A stretch of DNA of 64,000 bases from Cheiracanthium punctorium (GCA_038373885.1 JAWZYV010013024.1:1-64000); one strand, 5' to 3'; shown: positions 22,351-33,862, counted from the stretch's first letter. A program made the numbers and translations. The notes: generated from the sequence alone by a model not told the origin.

Positions 22351-24089
22351 CATGAATACAATGTCATGTTGCAATAGTAATAAAGACTCATTATGTGAAA
22401 TACTATAAATAAAAATACGGAATTTAAATGAATTCCAAGGTTTTTTTCTTTTTTTGTTCTCTTTTTATTTTTCAGTTATGTTGTTCATTTCATACTCTTG
22501 AATAAATATATATGCTAACTTGGGAAGAAATTTTATTTTTCTGTCCAGTTTGCTGCAGTTACGAGATTTAAAAAGAAATTTTGGTTTTAAATAGAACACG
22601 ATTTTGTTGAAGAGCTTGAAAAATCGAATGTACTATATATCGCAATATTAGGTAATTTCACAAAATAGTATCAGGAAAGTGTACTTTAACAATGCTGGTG
22701 CAGATTTTGATCATTTGTTCATTATTTTTTTTTCTTTTCTGAGAAGTACTTTAAAATTTCCAATGTATCAGATTACTTCATCCAGAAAATTATTTTCCAT
22801 TTTTTGTATTTCCTTATTGGGGGTGGGGGAGGGTGTCACGAAAAATCCACAAAAATGACTGTTTAAGCTTTTCATCTTTTATATTATTTTTCTTTTACTA
22901 TGCTTAGCTATGGCTTTTTTTTTTTACTTATTTATTTATTTATCTTTTTTAATGCAATGTTTGATCGGAACTTGACAAAATCGAGTATTAATGGTTTTTG
23001 AAACCATGATCATTACTAATCAACACTAATGTGGTAGAGAATTGTCTTACCATTACAAGTTGCTTTTAGTTTCAGTTTAAGTATATGCGAAACAGTTGAA
23101 CATGTGCCGAAACATAACATGTGGGGGGGGGGTGACCTCGAATATTCTGTGCATTTAATCCATGAGATACTTTGATGCCTTTCTACAATTTACTATCATT
23201 ATTATTATTTCTATTCATTTTATCAGTGTTTTTAAGAATGCTTGAATATTCCTTACACTTAATCCTTGAAGTACTTTGATGCCTTTCTATAATTTGCTAT
23301 CATTGTTATTATTTCTGCTCATTTTATCATTCTTTTTAAGAATGCTTTTTTACATTATAATTATCGTATCATCATCATGCTAGATATTTTCAGCGGTTGA
23401 AATATTCTTCACAACAGAGAACCTACAAAAATTGTTCAAAAAACTGTGTATCTTTTATTTCACTGAGACAAATGGAATGAATAAATAAAATTTAAAATCG
23501 AAATATATGTGTCACTTTTCTACTTCCATTTTTGTGTTTTTGCAAGAGATTTAATTTTACTTATTTATCCAGTTTTTAGTTGTCACTATTACTTACCAGT
23601 AACGGAATCAATGGCTTTGTAAGTACTAAAATGGTCTACTTGATAAAGAAAGATAAACATAAAAATTATTTTTGATTGTGCGAAAGCAAAGTAAATGACA
23701 TAACATATTTTATTTTAGTAAAACGAGATTAATGAAAGAAAAGCAAAAGGTTGATTTTCCTCGAAAAACTCGAGAAAATACATATTTTTGAGATTTTATG
23801 AAAGTAACTTATGTACACATAGATGAAATAGTCTTTATTAAAAAAAAAAATGTTGGACACGAATGTAAATAAAAGCATAGTTGTTGAAAAACCCCCATTT
23901 ATATTTTTTTCTTATGTTGTTTCTTTTTTTTTTTTTTTTTTTTTTAAGTCTATTTCCTGCCAGCATGAATAATTATAAATTTTAGGAAATTTATTTCGCA
24001 AACGTGTGAATAGTTCGTAATCTATAATCTATATAATTTACGTTGCATTTGATGATGAATGCGTGAATTTATTTTAACGCACGCTGTCT
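22351..24089. other. Interior of the 22.1-24.4 kb inverted pair
   Basis: No open frame of note. It holds a ~111-bp direct duplication (23137-23350; shared TACTTTGATGCCTTTCTA, TATCATT, TTTTTAAGAATGCTT), G runs near 22820 and 23122, and long T runs at 22917-22925 and 23927-23945. Confidence 0.6.
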
Positions 24090-24363
24090 TACAAGTTCAT
24101 GAACAAAAGGTCTGAACTCTGAACTCTTCGCTTCTACGGGGAACGGGAGGCAGTGTGACCCCCCGGAAGGAAGAGGGGTGAATTCGTCAATCGCCTTATT
24201 CGGGACCACGTGCGACTCATCGCCACTCCTACCAGCTCCCGATCATTTTGTTAACTGCGAAAAGCATAGGGGTGCCCAGTCTATGAGTATATTTTAATGT
24301 CTTTGGCTGCGGCAACGAAGGGGGGAACTCCAGTAAAGGGGGAAAAACGGTGGTGAAAATAGT
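24090..24363 (+). repeat. Right arm of the 2.2-kb inverted pair
   Basis: Counterpart of 22063-22350. Both arms hold the E-box-like CACGTG within GGGACCACGTGCGACTC. A splice-donor-like CAACGTAAGT follows at about 24385, but I could not tie it to a coding exon: the frame read from the arm (VKIVAAFQSSQ) has no ATG and lacks the cysteines of a THAP start. Confidence 0.8.
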
Positions 24364-24399
24364 CGCTGCCTTTCAAAGCTCCCAACGTAAGTCTTGTTT

Positions 24400-25580
24400 T
24401 CCTTTGTTTACACTTTTTCTATTGTTTAAATTGAAGTTGTATCGTAATTGTGTTTTTTGGTGTATAATAATTATGTTTTTACTTTATATAAAATCATATT
24501 TGCATACTATTTGTCGAGAATTGCATTTTCTGTGTAAAGTATTCTACATTTTTTTTACGCAAAATTAAAATGAAATAAATCACTCAATCTGACAACCGGT
24601 CTTAAAACTAGAATAAAATTAAACGCGTCATTTTACAAAAACATTTTCTGTCAAACGTTAACGATTTTAAGAAATTTCTATTCCTTTAAACACTGAAATC
24701 GGAATCTGATCATTGCGATTAAAATTAAAACAAAAACTAGATTAGAGAAATGTATTCTAACAATGCAATATTTTTCATATACAAGTCATTATTACTCGGT
24801 ACATTTATTCAGAACTCTTAAAATTTAATTATAGTTATTGGAATAACTTAATAATATATGTGGAATTAATAAAAAACTTAAACATGCTAACAAAATTAAG
24901 AATTTTTTTTTTCTGAAAGCTTCATTGTTGCACTATGTATTAATTTAGGAAATCATAGTTCTATCTCTTTTTATCGATATAATACTCCTTATTAGTTCTC
25001 TTTAGAACCAGAACACTAAACAAGCTATTAAAAACTGGTAATTTTTATATGGCTTTTATTTAATTCAGGAAAAGATACAAAATTACAACATGTGCATAAT
25101 TTCAATGGCTTTCTGTGGCACTTACTTATGTGTAAGCAGTACAACAGTTGTACTAGACTAATTCAACTATGTTTTCTTTATTCTGTTTCAGTATCAGTCT
25201 TGGTTCATCAGTTTATATAACATTCAATTTGTCCAAAAACATATAGAGTTCACTAAAATAAAATTACTATTTGTTTATGTAATGGCCACTAGATGGCAGC
25301 ATCACTTATGGGGAATTAAAATGTATTTAATTTATTCGAAATTCTTATGAATATTTTCTTTATTAAACATTTATTTAATGAAAAATCAATTCAAAATATA
25401 TCTTTCTGAATTTAATTAGAGCTTACTTTAAAATATTAAAGGCAAGCAATTCTTACATTGCTCTCTCTGGAGCATATACTACTACTTAAACTCTTAAAAC
25501 TTAAATATTGTTGCATAAAATGGTTTTGTTTAAAAGTTAATTATATTTATAATGCCTTTTTGTTTATTTTTCTTAATTAG
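24400..25580. other. Presumed upstream or intronic sequence of the THAP gene
   Basis: AT-rich with no recognised exon. A CTCF-like site lies at 25286-25299. The N-terminal half of the THAP domain (the first Cys pair) must be encoded by an exon I failed to find, here or further left. Confidence 0.4.
25286..25299 (+). promoter_or_regulatory. CTCF-like motif
   Basis: CCACTAGATGGCAG fits the animal CTCF core (CCASYAGRKGGCA) at nearly every position. It is isolated in AT-rich sequence about 280 bp upstream of the THAP exon. It is a motif match only. Confidence 0.4.
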
Positions 25581-27485
25581 GACATTACCCTTCTAGAGCA
25601 GTGGAGGAAAACAGTTCCTAGAAGTGATAGAGTTTTGCAACCTACAAGTAAGATATGCGAGCTTCATTTTGATGAAGAAAGCATAGAAAGAGTCTACAAA
25701 ACAAAGTTGTTTGATGGTACAGTGTCTATCATTGAAAAAGAAAGACCCACCTTGAAGCCTGGCTCTGTACCAACTAAATTCCCTAACTTACCCAAATATT
25801 TATCGGTAACTGCACGAAAGAGGAAACCTTCTACTCCTCGCAGCAACATATCAAGGAATAAAAAGATCAATCTTGGTGTGAAAGGTAATGAAATGAGTTA
25901 TGTTCATCATTAATCTGTACTGAATATTTGATACATATGTGTGCATAATTTTAAAGATTTTTCATTGATATGCTTGTATCGTTCTATCTTTGAGTGTTGA
26001 TCATAGTACCTGGTTTACCATTTTATTTACTTTTATTGGTGTGTATATGTGCTGTATAATTCCATAGTTATTCCTTACTTCATTCGTAGGTGGTGTTCAC
26101 ATTGAGGATGTTTTTGACACAGATTGCCCAGAGAACAATCTCTTTCTTGAAATAACAAATAGAATATCTGACATTGAGATACCATATAATTGGTGGAGAA
26201 GAACCAATCATCATAAAGAGAACATTATTTTTGTCAAATTTAATGATACATCATATGATCGACATGTTGTTATATGTAAAGATTTATCCATTAAGGTGAG
26301 TATCATTTATTTTTTATGTCATAGAAAGAAATAATCTTTAAATTTACTTGCCCCCAAAACACTACATTTCATTGCTCTGTAAAATTTACATTATTCATAT
26401 TGTTTGCATTGAAGAAAAAAATCAGAAAATCCTTAAACACACGTGAATGTTAGGTTTTTATCTTTTTCCATAATTGTTGGGATTCTGTTTACAGTTAAGG
26501 TATTGAGATTGCCACTGAGACATTTATAAAATCGCAGAAATAGAAACGTACATTTAGTTTTTCTGTACCAAAATTTGAAAGCATTTAAAAATATATAATA
26601 TTTTTAAAAAGTAATTTATAAATTGCCCACAGTCGATTTTTTTACATGCCCTATCGGGCAAGTGGAAGAAAAGAACACATGCCCAGCTAAAAATTTTACA
26701 TTGCATGCCCAGGTAATAGATTTTTCCCACCCTGTTCTTTAACTTAAAACTGTACTATCATAATTTCTTGCATATAACTTCAATATTTTTTTCCGTAACT
26801 AATCAGTGGCACAGTTTGAAATTATATGTTTAAGTGAATATTGATCAGATTGTAAAATAATTACAATATTTTTCAGGATTCCCCTCCCCCTATTTTAATT
26901 TAAAAAAATGCTTATTTTTCTATTTTGAAAATTTTACATCAGTGCTCCTTTTTCATTGCTTTCAAATCATCTATTAAATAGATCAGGATTTGATGTTTCT
27001 TATTATTTTAGATATTCTTAAAAAATGTTGAAGTACAGCCAGTAAATCATATAGACAGCCTTGACAGCATATCTTGTCTATTAAAAAATGTTGATAAAAT
27101 GATCATTTGCAAAGATGTTGAATCTCGGTAAGCCTTTTCCCCCTTCCAGTTGTTTTTAAATATGTCTGAAAGTGTAGGATTTGTTTATTTATTATTTTTT
27201 TAATGTGAAAACAGTTATGAGGTTTTTTTAATACATTTATTTGTATTTAGTAATAGGAAGTCTGGTGGTTGTCTGGCTTATATGTCTAAGATGAGAAATG
27301 AAGGTCTGTGTAAAATGTGCAGGAAAAATAAAAATTCTGACATTGTAAATAAAGCTTTTAAGTACATTTTAACATGTTTGTATATTTTTTGTTTAAATTG
27401 TACAAGTGCATGGGTTCTATATAACCAGAATTTACTAATGTTTTTACGTTTTTGCTTTGCCTCTTACTTAGCAGGTTTTTATTAG
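25581..27485 (+). CDS. THAP-domain gene fragment with four exons (P-transposase-like or host-derived)
   Basis: Four exons join in frame with consensus splice sites: 25581-25884, 26090-26295, 27012-27127 and 27251 to at most 27485. Exon 1 gives the second half of a THAP zinc-finger domain: LLEQWRKTVPR, then CELH (residues 26-29, the C-x2-H ligands), then LKPGSVPTKFP, matching the AVPTIF box. Exon 2 encodes IPYNWWRR and NIIFVKFNDTSYDRHVVICK, exon 3 IFLKNVEVQP and KMIICKDVESR, and exon 4 a Cys pair (LCKMCRKN). That order resembles the region after the THAP domain in P-like transposases; this is from memory of the family. The exon with the first Cys pair and the start codon is missing, and exon 4 runs into a tandem array that supplies its stop. 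It may be a decayed transposase 5' half, a domesticated gene, or a host THAP gene continuing beyond the array. Confidence 0.75.
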
Positions 27486-29000
27486 TTTTCTTTATTATTA
27501 TACAAATGCATGGGTTATATATAACCAGGAGAAAATTATCAATTTATTGTTATACTTTTAAAGAATATTTTAAGTTTTATTTTAACATGTTTATATAATT
27601 TTTGTTTAAATTGTACAACTGCATGGGTTACACATATAACCAGGAGAAAATTACTAATTTAATATTATATTTTTCATGAATCTTTTAAGTATATTTTAAC
27701 ATGCTTGTATATTTTTTGTTTAAATTGTACAAGTGCATGGGTTCTTATATAACCAGAAGAAATTTACTGATATGTTTTTACGTTTTTATGCTTTGCCACT
27801 TATTTAACAGGTTTGTATAAGTTTTCTTAATTATTATACAAATGCATGGATTATACATAACCAGGAGAAAATTATCAAATTATTGTTATACTTTTAATGA
27901 ATGTTTTAAGTTTTATTTTAACATGTTTATATAATTTTTGTTTAAATTGTACAACTGCATGGGTTACACATATAACCAGGAGAAAATTACTGATTTAATA
28001 TATTTTTCATGAATCTTTTAAGTGTATTTTAACATGTTTCTATAATTTTTGTTTAAATTATACAACTGCATGAGTTACACATATAACCAGGAGAAAAATA
28101 CTGATTTTTTTTTTTTTTTTTCAAATGTATGTTTTAAGTTCTGCTAATTTTTAACAGTTTTGTTTATAACTATACAAATGATTTGGTTTCAGGGGTTTCC
28201 AACTGGCAGCCCTTGAAGCCTTTTTGTGTGGCCCGCGAAGCTTTCTGCAAAAATAATTTTGCAACTTCAAATTAGATGCTCTGATTTCAGAAACAGAAGT
28301 TTTTATGAAAATCCATGTCATTTCAAACACTTTTCATTCGCAAATAAATTTAATTTTTCTAGGTTTCCATGAAATTTAGTGCATATAATTAGTTTATTTT
28401 TCCCATGAATCACTATTTAAAATCTGTTTACAAAGAATATGTTCACTAAAGGAAAAATTTCTCTCGAGTCCGAGCCTAGTTTGTCTCATCTCTAGTAAAC
28501 ATCCCTTCTTTAGGAGTTGCAGCAAACAGATCCCAATTCTCATTGAACATTTTGTGTGCTTTCATGTTAATTTTTTTCCCTCTTGTAATTTTAAAGTTTT
28601 CATTTAAATTTTAGTCATTATGCCGTTTTATATTGTATAGTAGTTAGCACATCACTGGCTTGGATTTGGTTGTTAATTCCTAAGTCTCATCATGATGGCA
28701 ACGTTCAAAATTATCCATTTTTTATTTTATTTTTTTTATCAGAATTTAATCCTTGTTTTTGTTTTTTATAATTTGATGGAAGTTAGCTAATTTTTGATCA
28801 ATATATTTAATCTCCCAAAAAACTAAAATAACATGACTTAGAACATGATTATGTTGTGGACCACCATTAGACAAGTGTATTCAATTGTGGCCTGCGAACA
28901 TTTTTAAGTTGGAAACCCCTGCGTTATATGTAACCAACAGAAAATTAATTTATTTTTATTCTTTGTATGAATGTTTCAGTTTTGCCTCTTATTTAACAGA
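27350..29000 (+). repeat. About 115-bp tandem array, split by a hAT element
   Basis: Seven or more units carry CTTTTAAGT(A/T)(C/T)ATTTTAACATG, TTTTTGTTTAAATTGTACAA, (C/T)GCATGGGTTA and ATATAACCAGGAGAAAATTA. Unit anchors fall at about 27397, 27508, 27616, 27730, 27838, 27952, 28063 and a decayed one at about 28170. The last resumes at about 28922 (GTTATATGTAACCAACAGAAAATTA) after the hAT insertion. A two-unit alternation (GTACAAGTGC versus TACAAATGC) hints at a higher-order period. The array begins within the final codons of the THAP exon. Confidence 0.8.
28190..28921. mobile_element. Non-autonomous hAT-type element, 732 bp
   Basis: The perfect 14-bp ends CAGGGGTTTCCAAC and GTTGGAAACCCCTG are followed by GGC(A/C)(C/G)(C/G)C-type subterminal words (GGCCCGCGAA left, TGGCCTGCGAA right), as in many animal hAT elements. 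It sits inside one unit of the 115-bp array. The immediate flanks (TTTGGTTT and CGTTATAT) no longer match well, so the target duplication has decayed. No transposase frame is present. Confidence 0.75.
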
Positions 29001-31074
29001 TAAGTTGTTGAGTGCAGCCAAAGGAATCTTTTGTCGAATATTCTGTTAAATACGAGCGTTACCTAACAAATGATATAAATTTTGTTTTGCATTGCATAAA
29101 TGTGTGAATTTTAAATAACAGAAAATTGCTACGATAGATTATTGAAGATTTGATGAATATTAGATTATCCATACTTGCTTAATATGTAATGTCTTTATGC
29201 AGTATTAATTACTACTACATGTGTTTGGAAGATACAAGGTAAGGTACCTTCCAAGGTATTACTGAGGTTATAACATACTCTGAGTGAGTTTATATTCTTT
29301 AATTTTACAACAAAATTTTAACCCTGTGTCTATTTTTATTAATTTAATCAAAATAATTCTAATGTATGATACAATTTCACAATGCTTTTTTTTTCTGCAT
29401 TTTTCCTTTTCCTACTAATTTTTCTACTTTGTGCTTTAAAATTAGTTTTCTATTTGCTTGTATTTCTTTTTGTTTTAGAACTTTTTTCTGTTGTTGCTAT
29501 AACGGAAATCATTTTTAAAAATATGTTTTTTAATGAACTTATTAGAAGAAATAATATCTGTTAATTAATTAATATACAATTTTTGATTTCTTTCTTCTCA
29601 TTTAAATATTTTGTTCTTTTTTCAATGCCTGATGAATGCTAGTTCAGTGTTGCTGTATATTTGAAAGCAGCAGCATATGTGCTTGCATTTTTCTGGCTAA
29701 TAAAATAGGATGAAGAATTCTGCATCAGAATTTACAAGATCATGTGCGCAGAGCTTTCAGGCTGCTGTGTTTAAGTACAGATGAAGTTATTTAATTTATT
29801 GAATTTGAAATTTAAAAGATAAATGGCATCTAGCTATACTAGTTTAGAAGAACCACATTGAAACTTATTGAAGTACATTAAGTCCTACTTTATTAAAGAG
29901 ATGTCTTCCAACATTTTGTCTTTCCTGGGTTGCATTGAAACAATGGAGTATTTTATTCCGACACAAATTATCATAGAAAGACAGGCCTAGAAATAATTGC
30001 AGTTTGGTTTCCAAAGAATGTGAATCTTCTATGTAAGTATCATTAAAATTTTTATGGTTTGATAGCTGAACAAAATTTTTGAATTGTATTTCTGAAATAG
30101 TTTGACTGTACACTAAATAGTGCAAGTTTGATTGCTGTAGTTAAAATTTGCTCAGTGTACCATATGCTAGAAAGTACGTAAATAAAAAATCTTTAAATGA
30201 ATAAATGTGTTTTTTTCTTCATATTTCATACAGCACATAACATTAATGATACCTGATTTTTATCTGGGGGTCGGGGTGTAATGTCTATTAATTTATCGAC
30301 TTTTGTAATATGATATTTTAATTATAAACATAAATTTAATTTTGATTTCTTATTGATGATTTGCTTTGAATTTGTGGAACTAATTATTGTATGGAACACA
30401 TTTTACTAATTTGGAATAATTTTTTCTATTAGTGCCATATAGAAATTCAAATTTGTATTTATTTATATTTAATCTACTGGAAATTTTAAGATGTCATAAA
30501 ATTCTACCTTTTTTTAAAGTTACTTTTTAATTTATTGTGCATGTCTATGAACAATATTCAAAGCTTAGTTCATTGTTTTGGGGACATCCTTTTTAATTAT
30601 TATGCATAATTGACTGTGTGTGATTCTTTCAGTTTTAAAAATAGAAGTAAATATAATTATTTTATTTGTTCTTTGAAAATTAAATATATTAAAAGATAAT
30701 TCAAAACTGAATAATATTAATGTTTTGTTCTTTAGCCAAATTCAAGAATGCAAGTCTACAAAAGTCTCAAATTTTCATTTTTGACTGACCACAATTTCTA
30801 ATGTAAAAAAAAAAAAAAAAAAAAAAAAAATTCTAGATAAGGCAATTAAAACTAAACACTTTTAAAAGGATTCGTCCAGGAACATGCAAATGTGTACAGA
30901 AATTATAAATACATTAAATTCTCACAGATATAAAGCAAAATTGCATACACACATACATAAGCAATTACAATTCCAGAGTTTCATAATTCAGTGTACTCAA
31001 GATAAATTAACAATAGCTGTATTCCAAACATTTAGTGGCACTAGACTTTTTACCTGTCTTTCAAAATTGTGAAA
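29001..31074. other. No gene seen
   Basis: AT-rich sequence with poly-A at 30806-30830. The open frames at 29382-29564, 29865-30125 and 30884-31072 have biased composition, no known domain and no splice context I trust. Confidence 0.45.
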
Positions 31075-31086
31075 ATGAGTACTGTT
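31074..31086. repeat. Left target-site duplication of the PLE
   Basis: AATGAGTACTGTT here matches 33566-33578 exactly. Its last part borders the 36-bp asymmetric extension of the element. Confidence 0.8.
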
Positions 31087-31242
31087 AAAAACATATAAAA
31101 CATCATTTAATACGGCGGATTTATTAGTTAAAATTTTTTATTTGGGAATACCTTATTCCCCCGTACACGATATATATTTCGGTTACACACATAACCATCA
31201 TCAGTCGTTTCTGGATCTCACACTAATGGCGGCTTACACTAA

Positions 31243-31667
31243 TTAGTGTCTTTTTATCTCTTCGTTCTTCTTCTGGAAATTTCGATGAATGACGTCATCC
31301 CATGATTGGTCGATTGTATGAAGCGCATCGTTGATGCTGCCATCTGTCGTCATTATTTCTAAGCTCTCACGAATGTAGGCATATATACTATTTTTAAAGT
31401 TGGCTATTTTTTAAATATTTTTAAAATCAATGGTAATGGGCTCTTCCAAAGCAAAACGTGCCAGAGCGGTACTTTGTTTCTGGAGGTTAATGTCTTGAAA
31501 ATGTTCGTTTTTTCGCTCTTTAATTTTCCTTTTTGTAACGCCGATGTAGCAATTTTCTTTATTAGTGTCGTTTGACATAAAGTTAATTTTATAGATCCCT
31601 GCGGTTTCGATGGGGTTGATTGGGTCTTTTTCCGATCTGATGCGCTGAAAAATTGTTTTATTAGGTT
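31243..31667 (-). pseudogene. GIY-YIG endonuclease, left (inverted) PLE arm
   Basis: Reverse-strand copy of the domain described for 33025-33448. It carries the same frame break at its N-terminal edge and the same in-frame stop (TTA at 31411-31413 on plus). GIY, YIG, the RK-rich helix and the final HTIDQSWDD segment are all readable. It cannot make a full domain. Confidence 0.85.
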
Positions 31668-32108
31668 TAATTGGAATACGGAAGTTCTTTTTTACTGGCG
31701 ATATTAGATAGTTTATTGGCTATCCCCCGGCTAAAGGGGATAGCGGTAGTATAACGTGGTTTATCTTTTTGACGGTTGTCTATAATATTTAATTTACGTT
31801 GCCTTGCTTTGAAAACTTTATCAAAAATTTCTCGAGGGTAGTGGGCGTCTTGACATTGTTTTCTTATGAAAGCAATTTCTTTTTGAAGGAGGTCGTTGTT
31901 AGAACAAACTTTGAAAGCGCGGTCGATATATGAACGAATGGCAGCAATTTTATAGTTGAAAGGGGTTTTAGATTTAAAATTTACTATATTAGTATTACAA
32001 GTAGGTTTTCGAAAAATGGTGGTCTCAATGAGATTATTGTTTCTGGTTATGTTCACATCTAAGTAATTGAGGCTATTATTGATTTCTTTTTCGTAGGTAA
32101 ATTTAATG
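31667..32108 (-). pseudogene. Reverse transcriptase C-terminal fragment, left PLE arm
   Basis: An open frame of 129 codons (32056-31667), extending without ATG to about 32108. It encodes the RT thumb-side segment (NITRNNNLIETTIFRKPTCN, KIAAIRSYIDRAF, IPFSRGIANKLSN). It differs from the right arm at only about three residues (L/R, I/T and Y/F positions) and ends with the same frame slip at an A6 run. There is no catalytic motif in this arm. Confidence 0.85.
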
Positions 32109-32118
32109 TCTTCGGTCG

Positions 32119-33024
32119 GTGGAAGTTAGAGTGCTGTTAGAGGGGGTGCTGTTCATTAAAAACATCCGCGATTATAAACTTAATGAAGACGATATTATGG
32201 TAAGTTTCGATGTTGTAAATCTATACCCGTCAATAGATATTAAGGAAATGAACCAAATTATTAACAAACAAATTCAAAGTAGTTTTAAAGATATAGACAT
32301 AATTAACACCCTAACTAGTGCAATAAATCTAATTTTAAATAATTCATATTTTCAATATAATAATCACTTCTACCAACAAATAAAAGGAGTCCCCACGGGC
32401 TCCCCCATATCCGGAATAATTGCCGACTGGAAAATGAGAATCCTTGAGGAACAAATTAAACAGACACACAATAGTACCATCAAACTTTGGCTTCGCTATG
32501 TCGACGATATCTTCGCTATCCTTACCACCCACAATAATGAAGAAAATAATTTGATCAATCAACTTAATGCCATAGACCCGAACACTAAATTTACCTACGA
32601 AAAAGAAATCAATAATAGCCTCAATTACTTAGATGTGAACATAACCAGAAACAATAATCGCATTGAGACCACCATTTTTCGAAAACCTACTTGTAATACT
32701 AATATAGTAAATTTTAAATCTAAAACCCCTTTCAACTATAAAATTGCTGCCATTCGTTCCTATATCGACCGCGCTTTCAAAGTTTGTTCTAACAACGACC
32801 TCCTTCAAAAAGAAATTGCTTTCATAAGGAAACAATGTCAAGACGCCCACTACCCTCGAGAAACTTTCGATAAAGTTTTCAAAGCTAGGCAACGTAAATT
32901 AAATATTATAGACAACCGTCAAAAAGATAAACCACGTTTTACTACCGCTATCCCCTTTAGCCGGGGGATAGCCAATAAACTATCTAATATCGCCAGTAAA
33001 AAAGAACTTCCGTATTCCAATTAA
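32119..33024 (+). pseudogene. Penelope-like reverse transcriptase, 5'-truncated
   Basis: This 301-codon frame contains RT motif A (MVSFDVVNLYPSID, catalytic Asp31), motif B (GVPTGSPISGIIADW, residues 90-104) and motif C (LWLRYVDDIFAIL, YVDD 127-130). A short motif D/thumb region follows (NNSLNYLDVNITRN). The fingers region before motif A is absent, so an intact enzyme cannot be made; full PLE proteins are much longer. At the C-terminus an A6 run at about 33001 adds one base relative to the frame that continues KNFRIPIKPNKTIF into the endonuclease, giving an early stop at 33024. The ATG at 32119 lies at the junction with other sequence and is probably not a real start. Confidence 0.9.
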
Positions 33025-33448
33025 ACCTAATAAAACAATTTTTCAGCGCATCAGATCGGAAAAAGACCCAATCAACCCCATCGAAACCGCAGGGATCTAT
33101 AAAATTAACTTTATGTCAAACGACACTAATAAAGAAAATTGCTACATCGGCGTTACAAAAAGGAAAATTAAAGAGCGAAAAAACGAACATTTTCAAGACA
33201 TTAACCTCCAGAAACAAAGTACCGCTCTGGCACGTTTTGCTTTGGAAGAGCCCATTACCATTGATTTTAAAAATATTTAAAAAATAGCCAACTTTAAAAA
33301 TAGTATATATGCCTACATTCGTGAGAGCTTAGAAATAATGACGACAGATGGCAGCATCAACGATGCGCTTCATACAATCGACCAATCATGGGATGACATC
33401 ATTCATCGAAATTTCCAGAAGAAGAACGAAGAGATAAAAAGACACTAA
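33025..33448 (+). pseudogene. GIY-YIG endonuclease, right PLE arm
   Basis: In the frame offset by one base from the RT, it reads RIPIKPNKTIF, ETAGIYKINF (GIY), NCYIGVTKRKIKERKNEH (YIG plus the conserved helix), ALARFALEEPITIDF, a stop at 33278-33280, then IRESLEIMTTDG (expected catalytic Glu) and DQSWDDIIHR, ending at 33448. At the stop, the PLE fragment at 17 kb has Gln, so a CAA to TAA change is likely. Domain order RT then GIY-YIG identifies the EN+ Penelope group. Confidence 0.9.
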
Positions 33449-33565
33449 TTAGTGTAAGCCGCCATTAGTGTGAGATCCAGAAACGACTGATGATGGTTAT
33501 GTGTGTAACCGAAATATATATCGTGTACGGGGGAATAAGGTATTCCCAAATAAAAAATTTTAACT

Positions 33566-33578
33566 AATGAGTACTGTT
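33566..33578. repeat. Right target-site duplication of the PLE
   Basis: Exact partner of 31074-31086. It overlaps the last bases of the right arm by about 3 bp, so the true length is 10-13 bp. Confidence 0.8.
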
Positions 33579-33663
33579 GTTGTTGTGTTGGAACACGTAT
33601 TAGGATTTGTGTGCTTGAGCACGAGGAACCGCTTATAATTCCACGTCAAAGAAAGGACAAACA

Positions 33664-33862
33664 CAAGGGGGGGGGGCAATTGCCTTGGGGGAGGACTTTT
33701 CTGGGTATCTAGCGTATATTCATGTTACATCCGGAGAAAACCGCCCAAAACTCCAGACCGCTAGACTGACAGCCCCGTGAGAGTACAGAACCCTGAACAC
33801 TTGAGCCATCATCTACCAATCTCAGGGGGTTTAACCACTCTGCTACACATTGGTGGAAATGA
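33664..33862 (-). mobile_element. tRNA-derived SINE
   Basis: On minus, the head TGTAGCAGAGTGGTTAAACC resembles a Ser/Leu-type A box and CAGGGTTCTGTACTC a B box. The family tail follows (TCTAGCGGTCTGGAGTTTTG, TTTTCTCCGGATGTAACATG, AATATACGCT, then an AAGTCC..CAAGGCAATTG block). This is the best preserved of four copies. The left edge has a G9 run. Confidence 0.75.

Larger units (their letters stand above)
31087..33568. mobile_element. Penelope-like element with ~1-kb head-to-head inverted arms
   Basis: The left arm (31123 to about 32108, reverse orientation) and right arm (about 32582 to 33568, forward) are near-identical reverse complements covering the RT C-terminus, the GIY-YIG domain and the 3' untranslated end. 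About 473 bp of forward RT sequence lies between them. A 13-bp duplication (AATGAGTACTGTT) brackets the insertion. On the left, 36 bp (31087-31122) separate the duplication from the arm, like the short asymmetric tails described for Penelope elements. Partial inverted copies at the 5' side are a known feature of this group. The RT N-terminus is missing, so the element is not autonomous. Confidence 0.9.

Noticed and set aside
24350..24568. VKIVAAFQSSQ frame as the missing first THAP exon
   Set aside because: There is no ATG (it begins with GTG), the zinc-binding cysteines are absent, and the phase at the CAACGTAAGT donor does not match the exon at 25581. The sequence is also part of a repeated inverted arm.
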